A stretch of DNA of 55,788 bases from Pirellulales bacterium (lineage in GTDB: Bacteria > Planctomycetota > Planctomycetia > Pirellulales > Thermoguttaceae): contig JAFGDS010000082.1 in the NCBI GenBank assembly GCA_016931995.1, positions 1 through 55,788 of the forward strand. Direction: 5' to 3'. The notes beneath the pieces were generated by a model. It did no database searches and was not told the origin of the DNA. It worked only from the letters and a program-made list of their open reading frames with translations. The position numbers were made by a program, and so were the translations under genes. Below, piece by piece: positions 1-9,869 of the stretch (position 1 is the stretch's first letter; each line of letters begins with the position of its first letter).

Positions 1-471
1 CCACCGAGAAGCAACGCCTTCTCGCCCAACAACTAACGCCCATAATGCCCAACCATTAGTAGACGGCGTTGGGTGGCACTCAAGCGCGGACCGTGAATCC
101 ACGCAGCCATTTCGCGGCCAGCCCCTCCCCATGGCGTCAGTCATGCCCTCTTATCGAACGTCGTTTGAAGGACTTTGCCTGCCCCGTTTACGCCACAGCC
201 CGACTATTACCAAGCTATTACCTGGCTGATACGTATTGGGGGATGCCTGAAAGCCGAAATCCTCTATACTACTGCGGAAGCAGTGAAAGAGGTCCCGATG
301 GCGATGCGATCCGGATCTCGGGATTGGCGTCGCTAGCCGGGTTTGCGGCCCCCCCTTTTCGGACAGGGCGCGATCCCGCCCGACCAGTCTCCCCACATGA
401 GGATCCCGCGGGATGGGTCTGCGCACGCCCCGCGCAGCCGGCCGCCGAACATTCCAGGAGTCTACCTCAAC
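1..471. other. Left-edge region without a convincing gene
   Basis: Open frames here are short or antisense and lack a plausible ribosome site or recognisable protein. A TATACT word at 265-270 could be a -10 element for the radical SAM gene, but no matching -35 lies at a normal distance. I see no RNA gene or mobile element. Confidence 0.5.
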
Positions 472-2307
472 ATGATTCAGGCCAATCCCGACTTGACGAT
501 CCACCCGAGCGCGCCGCGATCGAGCGAATCGATCCCGCAAATCCCCGTCCATCCCGCGGGCTCCCGTGCTCGCGTGCTCCTTGCCAGCGTCTTTGGCCCC
601 TACGCCCAGGACGACGAGTTCGGCTCGCGGGCGCTTAATCCGATGGAGCTTTATCACAATCAGGTCACGCGGACCCAGGGGCCGTTTTCGCTGCGGATGT
701 TCCATCGCAGTTGGGGATTGATGCTCATCCAGGCGAACATCGAGGCCCCCTGCACCGTGCTCGACTTCCCCACGCGCGACCGCTTCATCGAGGAGTTGAA
801 GACGCGACGTTACGACGTGATCGGCATCACGGGCATCACGCCCAATCTGCTGAAGGTGAGGGAGATGTGCCGCCTCGCGCGCCAGCATCAGCCGCACGCC
901 CGGATCGTCGTCGGCGGGCACGTCGCGAACATTCCGAATCTCGCCCGGCAGGTGGACGCCGACCACGTCGTTAAGGGCGACGGCGTCGCGTGGTTTCGCC
1001 GCTATCTGGGCGAGCCGGCGGACCGGCCGATCCGCCATCCCTTGATCCAATCGGGCCTGGGCACCCGCAGCGCGGGCATGACCGTGCGCGACGAGCCGGG
1101 CGACGTGGCGGCCACCGTTATTCCGTCGGTTGGCTGCCCGCTGGGGTGCAACTTCTGCTCCACCTCCGCCATGTTCGGCGGCAAGGGCCGCTTCATTAAC
1201 TTCTACGAGACCGGCGACGAGCTGTTCCACGTCATGTGCCAGCTTGAGAAGCGGATGCAGGTGCAATCGTTCTTCATGATGGACGAGAACTTCCTGCTCC
1301 ACAAGAAGCGGGCCCTGCGGCTGTTGGATCTGATGCAAGAGCACGACAAGGCGTGGTCGCTCTACGTGTTCAGCTCGGCCAACGTCCTAAAGACCTACTC
1401 GATCGAACAGCTTCTGGGCCTGGGCATCTCCTGGGTGTGGATGGGACTGGAGGGCAAGGACAGCCAATACGCGAAGCTCCACGGCATCGACGCCCACGCG
1501 CTGGTGAAGGAACTCCAGTCGCACGGCATCCGCATCCTGGGCTCGACGATCATCGGGCTGGAGGACCACACGCCCCAGAACATCGGCGACGTGATCGACT
1601 ACGCCGCGTCCTACGACACGGACTTCCACCAGTTCATGCTCTACACGCCCATCCCCGGCACGCCCCTGCACGCGGAATTGACCGCCAAGGGACAGATGAA
1701 GGACCCCGGCGAATTCGATCCGGCCGACGTGCACGGGCAGTTGATCTTCAACTACCGCCATCCGCATATCCGCGACGGGCAAGAGGGCGAATACATGCTC
1801 CAGGCGTTCCAGCGCGATATGACCCTCAACGGACCGAGCACGGTGCGGATTGTCCGCACGACGCTGGCCGGATGGAAGCGCCACAAGAACCACCCCGACC
1901 CGCGCGTCCGCCGCCGCGTCGCGTGGGAAGCCCGGGAATTGGCAACGACCTACTCCGCCCTGGTCGGCGCGGCCCGGCGATACTACCGCCGCGACGCGGT
2001 GCTGGGGCCCAAAATGGCGGCCCTCCTGGCGGAGCTGCACGAGGAATTCGGCTGGAAGTCGCGGGTGTCGTCCTTTTTTGGCGGGCTGTACGTGATCCGG
2101 CGGATCCGCGCGGAGGAGAAGCGCCTGGCCGCCGGCTGGACGTACGAGCCGCCGACGTTCTACGAGCGGAACGCCCCGTGCCGCGACAACCCGGCCGCCG
2201 CGCTGGCCCAATCCGCCGCGCCCCTGTCGCGCGTGGCCGCGGTTCGCTCCGTGACGCCGCCGCTGGTCCCCGCGCAACCGACCGCGGCCGCCGCCCAGCC
2301 GGTCTGA
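472..2307 (+). CDS. B12-binding domain radical SAM protein
   Basis: Predicted cytosolic radical S-adenosylmethionine enzyme of 611 residues with an N-terminal cobalamin-binding-like domain (about residues 20-190, including VIGITGITPNLLKV and IVVGGHVANIPN). A radical SAM core follows, with the 4Fe-4S motif CPLGCNFC (CxxxCxxC) near residue 225. The C-terminal part is helical and ends in an Ala/Pro-rich tail. An upstream in-frame start exists at 343, but ATG 472 has AGGAG 11 bases ahead and begins just before the conserved region, so I prefer it. The B12-binding half lacks an obvious DxHxxG motif, which is common in this superfamily. The substrate cannot be told: no pathway genes adjoin it, and the next gene is convergent. 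The family call is firm; any reaction (methylation, ring contraction or other) would be a guess. Confidence 0.9.
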   Translation: MIQANPDLTIHPSAPRSSESIPQIPVHPAGSRARVLLASVFGPYAQDDEFGSRALNPMELYHNQVTRTQGPFSLRMFHRSWGLMLIQANIEAPCTVLDFPTRDRFIEELKTRRYDVIGITGITPNLLKVREMCRLARQHQPHARIVVGGHVANIPNLARQVDADHVVKGDGVAWFRRYLGEPADRPIRHPLIQSGLGTRSAGMTVRDEPGDVAATVIPSVGCPLGCNFCSTSAMFGGKGRFINFYETGDELFHVMCQLEKRMQVQSFFMMDENFLLHKKRALRLLDLMQEHDKAWSLYVFSSANVLKTYSIEQLLGLGISWVWMGLEGKDSQYAKLHGIDAHALVKELQSHGIRILGSTIIGLEDHTPQNIGDVIDYAASYDTDFHQFMLYTPIPGTPLHAELTAKGQMKDPGEFDPADVHGQLIFNYRHPHIRDGQEGEYMLQAFQRDMTLNGPSTVRIVRTTLAGWKRHKNHPDPRVRRRVAWEARELATTYSALVGAARRYYRRDAVLGPKMAALLAELHEEFGWKSRVSSFFGGLYVIRRIRAEEKRLAAGWTYEPPTFYERNAPCRDNPAAALAQSAAPLSRVAAVRSVTPPLVPAQPTAAAAQPV

Positions 2308-2342
2308 CGCGCTCGGGCGACCGGACACAACCGCGCCGTGGC

Positions 2343-5300
2343 TCATCGCGATTCCCGCTCGATGGCATATCGCCCCGCCCCCGGCGCGCCGACGGTGAGC
2401 GTGAGCCGGCCTTTGTCGGCGGTCGCGTCGACGGGACCGAGGTCGCGGCCCTCGCCGACGGACAGGACACGGACAACCAGCCGGGCCGGGTCGGCCTCGG
2501 GCAGAAGCGCCTTCACGTCGAGGCTCACCCGGAAACGCCGCCCGCGCGGGTACGGATAGAGCACGAGTCGGTCGCCCTCGCGACGAACCATCACCGAGCC
2601 GTCCGTGGCCACCGGCCCAAAGTCGATCCACGTGTCCGGCGGGTTGATCCGCGCCCGAAAATCCGCCTCGACGGTGTCGCGAGACGCCGACGCGGCGACG
2701 ACCTCGGCCTGAATGTCCGCAATCCGGCCGTCCTTCCGCTCGGCGCGGCACTGGGCAATCGCGATCCGGTCGTCGCCCTGCTGGACGCCCGTCAACGGCA
2801 CGCGAGGCGCGTTGGCCTTGTAGAGCCCAACGACCAGCGTCGCGGCGTCGAGCGTCTCGGGCCACGCCAGCGTATACGACCCGTCCACGATCCGGTCGCC
2901 CTTGCGCCATTGGTTCGTCGGCTTCGGCGGCGCGTGGTCCTGCTGGAAGACGATGCGATCCGGCCCGGCGCCGGTCGGGGCCACCCCGTGGACAAAGCAA
3001 TGGTAGTCGCCGTCCAACGTGTCGTCGACGATCCACTCGTAGGTCACCTCGACCTTGCCGCCGCCGAGATGCTTGAACGATTTCAGCTGCGGCTCGATCT
3101 GCTTTCTGGCGCGGACGTACGGCATGGCGATGCTCGTTCGGGCGTCGACGAAGACGTATTCGGGGCACCGGGCGCAATCGGCAATCCGCTCGCCGTGGAG
3201 GGATGTCGAGACTTCCGTGTCCGGCCCCAGAGCCAAAAAGCCCCATTGCGGCAGCGTGCGGCCCTCGACGTGCCACGGTTCGGCCGCCCAATTCACCCAA
3301 AGCGTGAGACCGCTATTGTATTGGACGCGTTGCCGCAACGTGTTGCCCGCGGTCACCGCCGCGCTGGCCGCGACCCATTGGCCGTCGATCTCGTAGCGGA
3401 TGCTCCTCGGCGTGGCCGTGGCGTAAAGCCGCTGGACGGGATGCACGAGGTGATGCTCGCGGACGACCCATTGGACGTTGTCCACCTGGTCCGCGCCGAC
3501 GAAGCCGGCGTGTCCATAGGCCAACTCCTGGGCGCGGTATTTGTCGATCTGCTCCATCGTGCCCGTGTCGCGGCCCCACCGGTGCTCGTAGCCGCGGCGG
3601 AACCAGCGTTCATAATAGCCCATGCCGTGGTTGACCATTTGGGCGTGCAGCTTCAGAAGGTCGAAATCCAGAAGCGGCGCGTGGTCCTCGCCGCCGACAA
3701 CTTGGGCTTCGACGCCGTCGCAGCGTCCGGCCCAATAGACGTGGTTAGCCCCCTCGCCAAACAGCGGCCCGCCGTGCGCGTCGCGCATGAACGCGAACAG
3801 CTCTCCGTCGCACTTCACCTTGCCCAAGAGCATGGCGGCCATCGGCTGGCCGGCCTCGTGGTCCAACTGGTGCCAGGGGGGCACGCACGTATGCACGTCG
3901 AGATACGCGGCGGTCGTGCCGTAGCGGCGGTGGATCTCCGGCGCGTTGCGCTGGGCGAACTGGATCGCGCGGTTGCACTTCAGCCCGAAGCTCTGCACGC
4001 CCGTGCCCGCGTTGTACCACGCCTTCGACGGCGAACCGTCGGCCAGGAGCACGCGGACGGTCGGGTCGTACGAAGGAGCATCGGGATACAGGTCGATGTA
4101 GTTTTCGTGCAGCGACCAGACGTAGCCGCACGCGTTGGCCGCGCGGCCGAAGGCGATCATGCCCTCGTCGCCGCCAAACGCCGGATTGGCCGGCAGATGG
4201 TCGGGTAGCTTCACGTCGTAGCCCCAGCGCTGCCAGACGTGGGAGATGATGGCCAGGTGATCCACGCCGTGGTCCTTCAAGGTCCGCAGGTTCTCGGCGT
4301 CGCCCTGGTAGGTGCCTTGGTGATGGCCCCAGATATCGAGCATGATCCGCGGGCCCAAGAGCTCGCGGTACGGGGAGGGCGGATGCGGCACGTTCGGCAA
4401 GACTTCGCCCAACTCGGGCGACACGGCCACGTAGCCGGTCTCGGCCAGGGCGTTGCGCGCGCCGTCGGTCTTCGGTTCGTAAATGGCCAGCCCTTGCGGA
4501 CATCGCGACGCGTGCGACACCGTCCAATCGAGACACCGGGCCATGAACAGATTCTCTCCGGGCAGATAGACGACGCCGCCGGGCAGATAGGGCACGGCGA
4601 TCCGCCGGCGAAACGGCACCGTGCCCGGCTCGCCAAGCGAGAAGCGGCCGATCGCCGGCTCGTCGCATCGGGCCGACACGACCAGGGCCTTGCCGACGAT
4701 CCGGTACGTCCACGCGACGCGCAGCTCCCCGTCGGTCGCCGGATACGCCCAAAGGACCGCCAGCGACGGCGCGTTGTCGCTGGCGGCGATCCGCACGGGC
4801 TTTCCCCCGCGGGCGACCGGCTCGCGCGGCGCGTCGGCCGAGGCGATCGTGATTCCTCCGCCGCGGGCCGGGGCAAACGGGCGGCCGTCGTCCACCCGGA
4901 CCGTGAAATCATCGAGCGTGCCGCTGGCCGGCCGATACGCGTAGACCACGCGGCAATCGTCGCCTTCGTAGACAAATCGCCACTGGCCGTCGGACGACTC
5001 CAGGCGGTTTTCAGCCGAGAGGATATTGGAGGGCGTCACGCCGTCTTCGTGCGTGTTGCCTAGCGCGGCGGCTCCGCGGTCGGCCACCGCGCGATAGGCC
5101 CGCGACTCCGTCACGCGCCGCGGCACGGCCGACCGGTCCGCCGGCGCGCTACCCACCGTGATCCTCGGATCGCCGAAATGGGAGAAATCGAAGGCCGAAT
5201 TGTTTTTCGGGCCGGGCTCAACCTGGAGCCGCACGACGATCGTCTTGCCGGCGAAGGGCGCGAGATCGAACGTGCGGTCGATCCACTCGGCCCTGGCGTG

Positions 5301-5756
5301 GTGCTGGCGCAGGAGTTCGGTCGTTTGCCCCTCGGCGAGCACGTGGCACGAGAAGGTCACGCCGTCGCTCTTGCCGGGCGCGGCGGCCTCGGGCGACATG
5401 GCAATGCCCAGCGCGAGGCGGATCGGCGCGGTCCGGGGCAGCGCGAGCCGATAATCGACCCAGATCTTGCCCGTCGGCACGCGCCACGGCGAGTGCATGA
5501 ACACGGCGCGGCGTCCGAGCAGGTTGTCCCGCTCCTCGAACGTCGCGCCCGAGGCGGACTCCATGCCTTCGCCGCCCGCGGGCATGGCTACCGGCTCTTG
5601 GCCGTACGATTGCCAGAAGACCTGCCGGGTCCCCACGTCCAATAGCGACGTCTCGCCCGGCGGCAGCGGCGCGGCCAGATCGGCGTCATCGGCCGCGCTG
5701 GGGGGCGTCAAGACGATCAACAGCCCGAGGATCACAAACGGCATGAAGCGATTCAT
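2343..5756 (-). CDS. Large exported glycoside hydrolase-like protein (GH101-like TIM barrel)
   Basis: A 1137-residue protein with a signal peptide (MNRFMPFVILGLLIVLTPPSAA). Residues of about 30-230 look like a jelly-roll sugar-binding domain (FDLAPFAGKTIVVRLQVEPG). The central part (about 470-740) resembles the TIM barrel of endo-alpha-N-acetylgalactosaminidase-type enzymes: MLDIWGHHQGTYQGD, an aspartate in AAYLDVHT near residue 618 placed like a nucleophile, and a glutamate in GEGANHVYW. Beta-rich domains follow to the C-terminus. AGGAG lies 10 bases before ATG. It is the last of three minus-strand exported genes (after 7451-9391 and 5969-7390), suggesting joint use in degrading a complex glycan. 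Identification is by fold-like motifs only; GH101/GH129-like or a DUF5696-like relative are both possible, and the substrate is unknown. Confidence 0.65.
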   Translation of the reverse strand: MNRFMPFVILGLLIVLTPPSAADDADLAAPLPPGETSLLDVGTRQVFWQSYGQEPVAMPAGGEGMESASGATFEERDNLLGRRAVFMHSPWRVPTGKIWVDYRLALPRTAPIRLALGIAMSPEAAAPGKSDGVTFSCHVLAEGQTTELLRQHHARAEWIDRTFDLAPFAGKTIVVRLQVEPGPKNNSAFDFSHFGDPRITVGSAPADRSAVPRRVTESRAYRAVADRGAAALGNTHEDGVTPSNILSAENRLESSDGQWRFVYEGDDCRVVYAYRPASGTLDDFTVRVDDGRPFAPARGGGITIASADAPREPVARGGKPVRIAASDNAPSLAVLWAYPATDGELRVAWTYRIVGKALVVSARCDEPAIGRFSLGEPGTVPFRRRIAVPYLPGGVVYLPGENLFMARCLDWTVSHASRCPQGLAIYEPKTDGARNALAETGYVAVSPELGEVLPNVPHPPSPYRELLGPRIMLDIWGHHQGTYQGDAENLRTLKDHGVDHLAIISHVWQRWGYDVKLPDHLPANPAFGGDEGMIAFGRAANACGYVWSLHENYIDLYPDAPSYDPTVRVLLADGSPSKAWYNAGTGVQSFGLKCNRAIQFAQRNAPEIHRRYGTTAAYLDVHTCVPPWHQLDHEAGQPMAAMLLGKVKCDGELFAFMRDAHGGPLFGEGANHVYWAGRCDGVEAQVVGGEDHAPLLDFDLLKLHAQMVNHGMGYYERWFRRGYEHRWGRDTGTMEQIDKYRAQELAYGHAGFVGADQVDNVQWVVREHHLVHPVQRLYATATPRSIRYEIDGQWVAASAAVTAGNTLRQRVQYNSGLTLWVNWAAEPWHVEGRTLPQWGFLALGPDTEVSTSLHGERIADCARCPEYVFVDARTSIAMPYVRARKQIEPQLKSFKHLGGGKVEVTYEWIVDDTLDGDYHCFVHGVAPTGAGPDRIVFQQDHAPPKPTNQWRKGDRIVDGSYTLAWPETLDAATLVVGLYKANAPRVPLTGVQQGDDRIAIAQCRAERKDGRIADIQAEVVAASASRDTVEADFRARINPPDTWIDFGPVATDGSVMVRREGDRLVLYPYPRGRRFRVSLDVKALLPEADPARLVVRVLSVGEGRDLGPVDATADKGRLTLTVGAPGAGRYAIERESR

Positions 5757-5844
5757 GGGCTGGGGCTCCTGTCTTTACATTCGGCGGCGCCGTCTCCATC
5801 CGCAATCGCGGTGCTCGCACATGCGCATTGTAACGCACTAGTGC

Positions 5845-5950
5845 TTTGTCACAATTGACAATTGGGGTGGCATGCCTACGCCTGCGTGAGCATGTTGACC
5901 GACATTCACGGCATTTCCACGCAAGCGTGGACACGGCGCCCAACCCAATC
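5845..5950. repeat. Intergenic repeat, TCCACGC-AGCG-GGACACGGCGCC family
   Basis: The gap between the two hydrolase genes holds a repeat whose core at 5916-5944 (TCCACGCAAGCGTGGACACG followed by GCGCCCAAC) recurs with few changes at 51335-51362. The first half CCACGCAAGCGTGG is itself nearly palindromic. A related word (CCTACGCCTGCGTGAGCATG) lies just to the left at 5875-5894. It looks like a dispersed palindromic repeat. Confidence 0.6.
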
Positions 5951-5968
5951 CATAATCTTGACAGGGCA

Positions 5969-7390
5969 CTACGGGCGCCTCGTGATCGCGGCGGCCCAGT
6001 TTCCCTTTCCGGGTGGAGCGAGGCGGATCGCGCCCGGGCCGTCGAGAGGCTGAGTGGGACCCCATTCGCCCGAGGCAATGTCGATCCAGTGGATAACCCG
6101 CGGTCCTTCCGCGCCGGAGAGGTCGAGCCGGACCTCCCCGCCATCGGGGAAATAGACGGCATAGGGCCCGCCCGGGGCGGCGGCCACATACGCCTCATTC
6201 GCTTCGCGTTCGGAAAGCAGTCCGTTGGCGGGGCGCACGGACCACAAGGGAATTTTGGACTCGAGCTTCCGTGCCGCGCGGATGGCGGCCACGGCCTTGT
6301 CGTTCAGCCCGAGACCGGAATCCGGTCGGTGAAATCGGACGGAGGCGGCGCCGGCGAGCAGATGGCGCCAGAATCGCTCGATGCCGTCCTGATCGGTATG
6401 GCCGAATTTGTTCCCGTCGGCGCCGTAGGTCTTGGTGGTGTTCATCGGCCGCGGTTTCTTCGACAGGTAATCCCGGACGTGGATGAAGTTGTCCCAATGC
6501 TTCTGGCCCCTGTTCTGATTGTTCTGCGAGACATCGACGAAGTCGTAGAGCTCCGGGTGATCGAACGTCCGCTTGTGGCGTTGGGCGGTCAAATCCCAAT
6601 CGTCCCACATTTCCGTCACGCGGACCCGCTTGTTTTGCGCCGCGGCCCGCCGCTTGATGAATCGCGCCCAGTAACGTCCCCACGCCTCCTCGCCGCTGGT
6701 TTCGTTGTCCATGCAGTACAGGACGTGGTCGAACGGCAGCGTTTCGTCGAGCATCCGGTTGACGAACCGCCGCTGGTAGGCGAGCACGACGCGGTTGTTT
6801 CGCTGTTTCGGCGTCGTGAAGAAGAAGGGCTGCTTGTTGGCGCCGGGGTGATCGGGATACCGGTCGGCAAATCCCGACTGGTCGAACGTGTAATTCACGT
6901 TGTTCTTGGGGTTGTACGGGTGAATCTGCCAGCGGTCGCTGCCGCCCGTGTCGGTGTAGTCGAAGCGGTCCCACACTTCAATCTGCACGAAGACGCGGCG
7001 TTTCGCCGTTTCGCGCAGCATGCGCGCGAAGCGGGTCCAATACTCCTCGTTCCATTGGTCGAGATCGTATTTTCCGTCCTCGCGCTGTCGGAACGGGTAG
7101 ACCTCGAAACCCTTGTCCTTGCGGTCGCTCATTGTGTTGCGGATGACGTTGCCGCCCGCCGCCGCCAGCCGGTCGAGCTGCGCGATCAGCTCCTTCTCGG
7201 GCCATTGAAAGAGATTGTCGTCGTCGCTGCCGCCCAAGAGCAACACGGGCTCGCCCCGATAGCTCCAATACCAGGGATTCTCGGCCCACGGCCGCAGTCC
7301 GGCCGGGGCCGGGTCGGCGGCGGCGGCGGCGGCGGGAGAAACCGTGGCAACCCACAGTCCGAGAATGGCAGGTGGCAGGCAACGCAACAT
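5969..7390 (-). CDS. Exported putative glycoside hydrolase, clan GH-A-like TIM barrel
   Basis: A 473-residue protein with a signal peptide ending in a poly-alanine stretch (about residues 1-27). The body reads as a cellulase-like barrel: [20 protein letters not shown] near the start, [25 protein letters not shown], then [14 protein letters not shown], where NE could be the acid/base pair of clan GH-A, and MWDDWDL. A short C-terminal beta domain ([16 protein letters not shown] ... [13 protein letters not shown]) resembles the collagen-binding-like domain often attached to DUF4038/GH140-type enzymes. GGGAG sits about 9 bases before ATG 7390. It lies 60 bases downstream of the dockerin/PEP-CTERM gene and 212 bases upstream of the large hydrolase, so the three may be cotranscribed. 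Substrate unknown; a plant or algal polysaccharide is an inference from the neighbours. Confidence 0.7.
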   Translation of the reverse strand: MLRCLPPAILGLWVATVSPAAAAAADPAPAGLRPWAENPWYWSYRGEPVLLLGGSDDDNLFQWPEKELIAQLDRLAAAGGNVIRNTMSDRKDKGFEVYPFRQREDGKYDLDQWNEEYWTRFARMLRETAKRRVFVQIEVWDRFDYTDTGGSDRWQIHPYNPKNNVNYTFDQSGFADRYPDHPGANKQPFFFTTPKQRNNRVVLAYQRRFVNRMLDETLPFDHVLYCMDNETSGEEAWGRYWARFIKRRAAAQNKRVRVTEMWDDWDLTAQRHKRTFDHPELYDFVDVSQNNQNRGQKHWDNFIHVRDYLSKKPRPMNTTKTYGADGNKFGHTDQDGIERFWRHLLAGAASVRFHRPDSGLGLNDKAVAAIRAARKLESKIPLWSVRPANGLLSEREANEAYVAAAPGGPYAVYFPDGGEVRLDLSGAEGPRVIHWIDIASGEWGPTQPLDGPGAIRLAPPGKGNWAAAITRRP

Positions 7391-7450
7391 GGGTCGAGTC
7401 TCCCATTCGCGGCGGTCAGTTCGACTTGAAGGAATCCGTGGGAAAACCCC

Positions 7451-9391
7451 TCAAACGCGGCGACCGCGCCGCCAGACGCCCAGCGCCAGCGCGGCGGCCG
7501 CCAGCAGCACGGCGCCGGCCGGTTCGGGCACGGTGGGGCCGCCGGTGGAGCCTTGCCAATTGGCCGCCAGGATGGCCAGGTCCAGGTCGTCCACCGCCCC
7601 GTCGCGGTTGAAGTCGCCATCGGCCCAACCAACGCTCTCGTCGGACAGCCAGTGCGCGGCCAGCGCCGCCGCGTCCGCCCCGTTCACCTGGCCGTCGCGG
7701 TTGGCGTCGCCGGGCGCGACGGGCAGGGTCAACTCCAACACGAGCAACGCTTCGTCGCCGAAGGGATTCTCCAACGTGGAGATGCCCACCTGTGCGTTCG
7801 TCCCAACGATAAGAAAACCAAGATAGCGACTCTGCCGAAGCAGGGCGTCCAAGACCTCGGGCGCGAGGGAGATGGAATGCGCCCCGTTTTGAATAACGGG
7901 CTGGGACGTACCCGCGAATACGTTTGCTACCATGAGGTCGTCCGGCCAGAAGTCGCCCGTGCCTTCGAACGCGTACACCGAGGGCGTGGGCCATTCGGTG
8001 GCCGAATGCCCGAAGTAGGCCACGTCCAAGACGAGACTCGCCGAGAGGATTTCCACGCTCGGCGAGAGAAGGCCGACGTCGAATTCCAGCAGAGCGCGCC
8101 GGTCAATGTCCGCCGCCGGGATGCGTTGGATGGAGATCGTCTCGGAGCCGTCATTCATGATATAAAGGCCCGAACCCACGGGTATGGCTTCCGCGTCCGC
8201 CCTGGCCGGCACGGTTCGGGTTTCGTGCGGTTGTGGGCGGGGCGGGACGTCCAGTCGGGCGTATTGCAGCGCATCCGCGTCGCCTCGGAATACCATGTGC
8301 AGATGGTCGGCCGAGTCGACGGTCATGGCCAGCTCCTCGAGCCCGTTGCCCGACGAGGCCATCTCGGCGATCGTTTCGGTATGCCAGTGACTACCCAGCA
8401 GCGTGGCGTACTTCATGGCGTCCGTGCCGCCGGCGAAGTCGATGTATCCGATGTGTGGCTGGCCCAGGGAGTCGATCACCAATGCCCCGACCTCGTTTCC
8501 GGTCGGATCCACGCATTCCTCTTGCCAGGTCGCGCCGTCGTAGGTCCCGTAACAGACCTCCCAATCGCTGGTTCCGTACCGCGTGAAGGCGACGTGCAGG
8601 TTGTTGTCCGAGTCGAAGGCCATGCCGCGGCCGGAGAACATCGTCCCGCCGCGGAGCGTCGTCACCTGCCAAGGGCTGCCCTCTGCGTCGCGATGCGCGT
8701 AGCGGAGCAGATCTTCCGATCCACTGTAATCCCGCCAGAGGAAGCACGGCTGGTCGTTGCGGTCCAGGGCCATGGTGATGATTGGCTGGGCCGTGTCGAA
8801 GAACGGGTCGGTGGCGACGATCTCGCCCTGCCACGTGGGGTAACCCCAGAGATCGCCCTGGATCCGGCCGAGGACGAGGCTCGACGCGCCACGATCGATA
8901 TAGGCCACGCGGGCGTCGCCCTGCGAGTCGATATCCAGTTGGGCGTTGCCGGCGCTGATCGTGGCGCCCGGCGCCACGTCGGCCGTCCACCAATACTGGC
9001 TCCCGTCGTATTGCCAGTACGTCGTCATGTGGTAGCTCCCGGGCCGCTGTGTGCTCATCAGACGCGGCTGGCCGGCGAGGTCCACCTCCAGATCGCAGGC
9101 GCCGAAGTGTTCGAGGTCGGTATACGTCCACCCCCAATCGTCGCGGAGCGCGTAGGTGTCCAATACCGGATACTGGGAGTCGTACCAGACGTGAACGTAT
9201 CCGGGATCGCGAACCGCGATGTCGATGTCGAAGCCCACGTTGCCGCTGTTATCGACCGTCTCGATCATCCAGTCGGACGCTCCGGCTCCGCCGACCGCCA
9301 CGAGCACGACGGCCACCGCAACGGCCACTCGCCCTAGCCAGCCCGCGCGAACCTTGTGAACCGATCCTTGCACCATGAACAGAGCAGCCAT
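7451..9391 (-). CDS. Exported dockerin and PEP-CTERM protein
   Basis: A 646-residue exported protein. I place the start at ATG 9391 rather than further upstream because GGGGGAG lies about 8 bases before it and the protein then starts with a basic stretch and a hydrophobic signal segment (VAVAVAVVLVAVGGAGA). Most of the protein is a repeated beta structure with recurring units such as IDSLGQPHIGYID, MALDRNDQPCFLW and VDSADHLHMVF, spaced like blades of a propeller. A DNRLR/TGF-like beta-sandwich (about 440-580) follows. The end has a type I dockerin (GDANRDGQVNGADAAAL and GDFNRDGAVDDLDLAIL, both calcium-loop-like) and a PEP-CTERM sorting tail: VPEP, hydrophobic helix, RRGRR. By family knowledge PEP-CTERM tails direct processing by exosortase. 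No enzyme motif is visible. Confidence 0.85.
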   Translation of the reverse strand: MAALFMVQGSVHKVRAGWLGRVAVAVAVVLVAVGGAGASDWMIETVDNSGNVGFDIDIAVRDPGYVHVWYDSQYPVLDTYALRDDWGWTYTDLEHFGACDLEVDLAGQPRLMSTQRPGSYHMTTYWQYDGSQYWWTADVAPGATISAGNAQLDIDSQGDARVAYIDRGASSLVLGRIQGDLWGYPTWQGEIVATDPFFDTAQPIITMALDRNDQPCFLWRDYSGSEDLLRYAHRDAEGSPWQVTTLRGGTMFSGRGMAFDSDNNLHVAFTRYGTSDWEVCYGTYDGATWQEECVDPTGNEVGALVIDSLGQPHIGYIDFAGGTDAMKYATLLGSHWHTETIAEMASSGNGLEELAMTVDSADHLHMVFRGDADALQYARLDVPPRPQPHETRTVPARADAEAIPVGSGLYIMNDGSETISIQRIPAADIDRRALLEFDVGLLSPSVEILSASLVLDVAYFGHSATEWPTPSVYAFEGTGDFWPDDLMVANVFAGTSQPVIQNGAHSISLAPEVLDALLRQSRYLGFLIVGTNAQVGISTLENPFGDEALLVLELTLPVAPGDANRDGQVNGADAAALAAHWLSDESVGWADGDFNRDGAVDDLDLAILAANWQGSTGGPTVPEPAGAVLLAAAALALGVWRRGRRV

Positions 9392-9869
9392 GTCGGAATT
9401 CTCCCCCAAAAAGGTCTCCATCCGCAGCCCGGTCGTTCGACCACTCCCATCCGATGGCCGCCAGCATACCCTCCGGACCCGGCGGCGGCAACCACCCCCG
9501 GAAGCGTGGGCGCCGGGAATGAAAGCTCTCCTGGCAGCCATCCCGTGCAACGAACCGTGTCCTTGGCTAAAATGAAGATCCGAATCAGGTACTTCAGCAT
9601 CAGGTAATTCAACACCAACGAATTGACGGAACAGGAATTACCACGGAGTGCACGGAGGGGGACTTCGAATCATTCATGCTTGTGGGAGGCGACTCCTGTC
9701 GCCAATTTGGACCCGCTTCGCGGGAGATCGGCGACAGGAGTCGCCTCCTACAGAGCGGGATTCGATCAACTCGACTCCGTGCCACGTCCAACCGCACTCC
9801 GTGCCCTCCGTGTCTCCGTGGTGAATTCAATCGGTGACCGCCCTCCTTCCCTCCAGCCGGAGACCTGCC
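9392..9869. other. Divergent intergenic region with nested inverted repeats
   Basis: No gene is supported. The 478 bases separate the minus-strand hydrolase block from GH127. Next to the minus-strand gene the word ATCAGGTA occurs twice in direct orientation (9584-9591, 9599-9606), an operator-like arrangement. A nested inverted repeat follows: outer arms with CACGGAG words near 9637-9660 and 9797-9826, inner arms at 9681-9752. Confidence 0.6.
9681..9752. repeat. Palindromic repeat, GGAGGCGACTCCTGTCGCC family, copy A
   Basis: Arms at 9681-9703 and 9730-9752 are inverted copies differing at one of 23 positions (TGTGGGAGGCGACTCCTGTC / GACAGGAGTCGCCTCCTACA). They are separated by 26 bases. A second copy with diverged right arm is at 46439-46512. 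It is flanked by shorter CACGGAG inverted repeats. It could fold as a long hairpin in RNA; no transposase is nearby. Confidence 0.85.

Noticed and set aside
151-1344. 397-residue antisense frame to the radical SAM gene
   Set aside because: High GC third positions create long antisense frames; composition is low in aromatic residues and rich in His/Arg/Ala, with no known motif.
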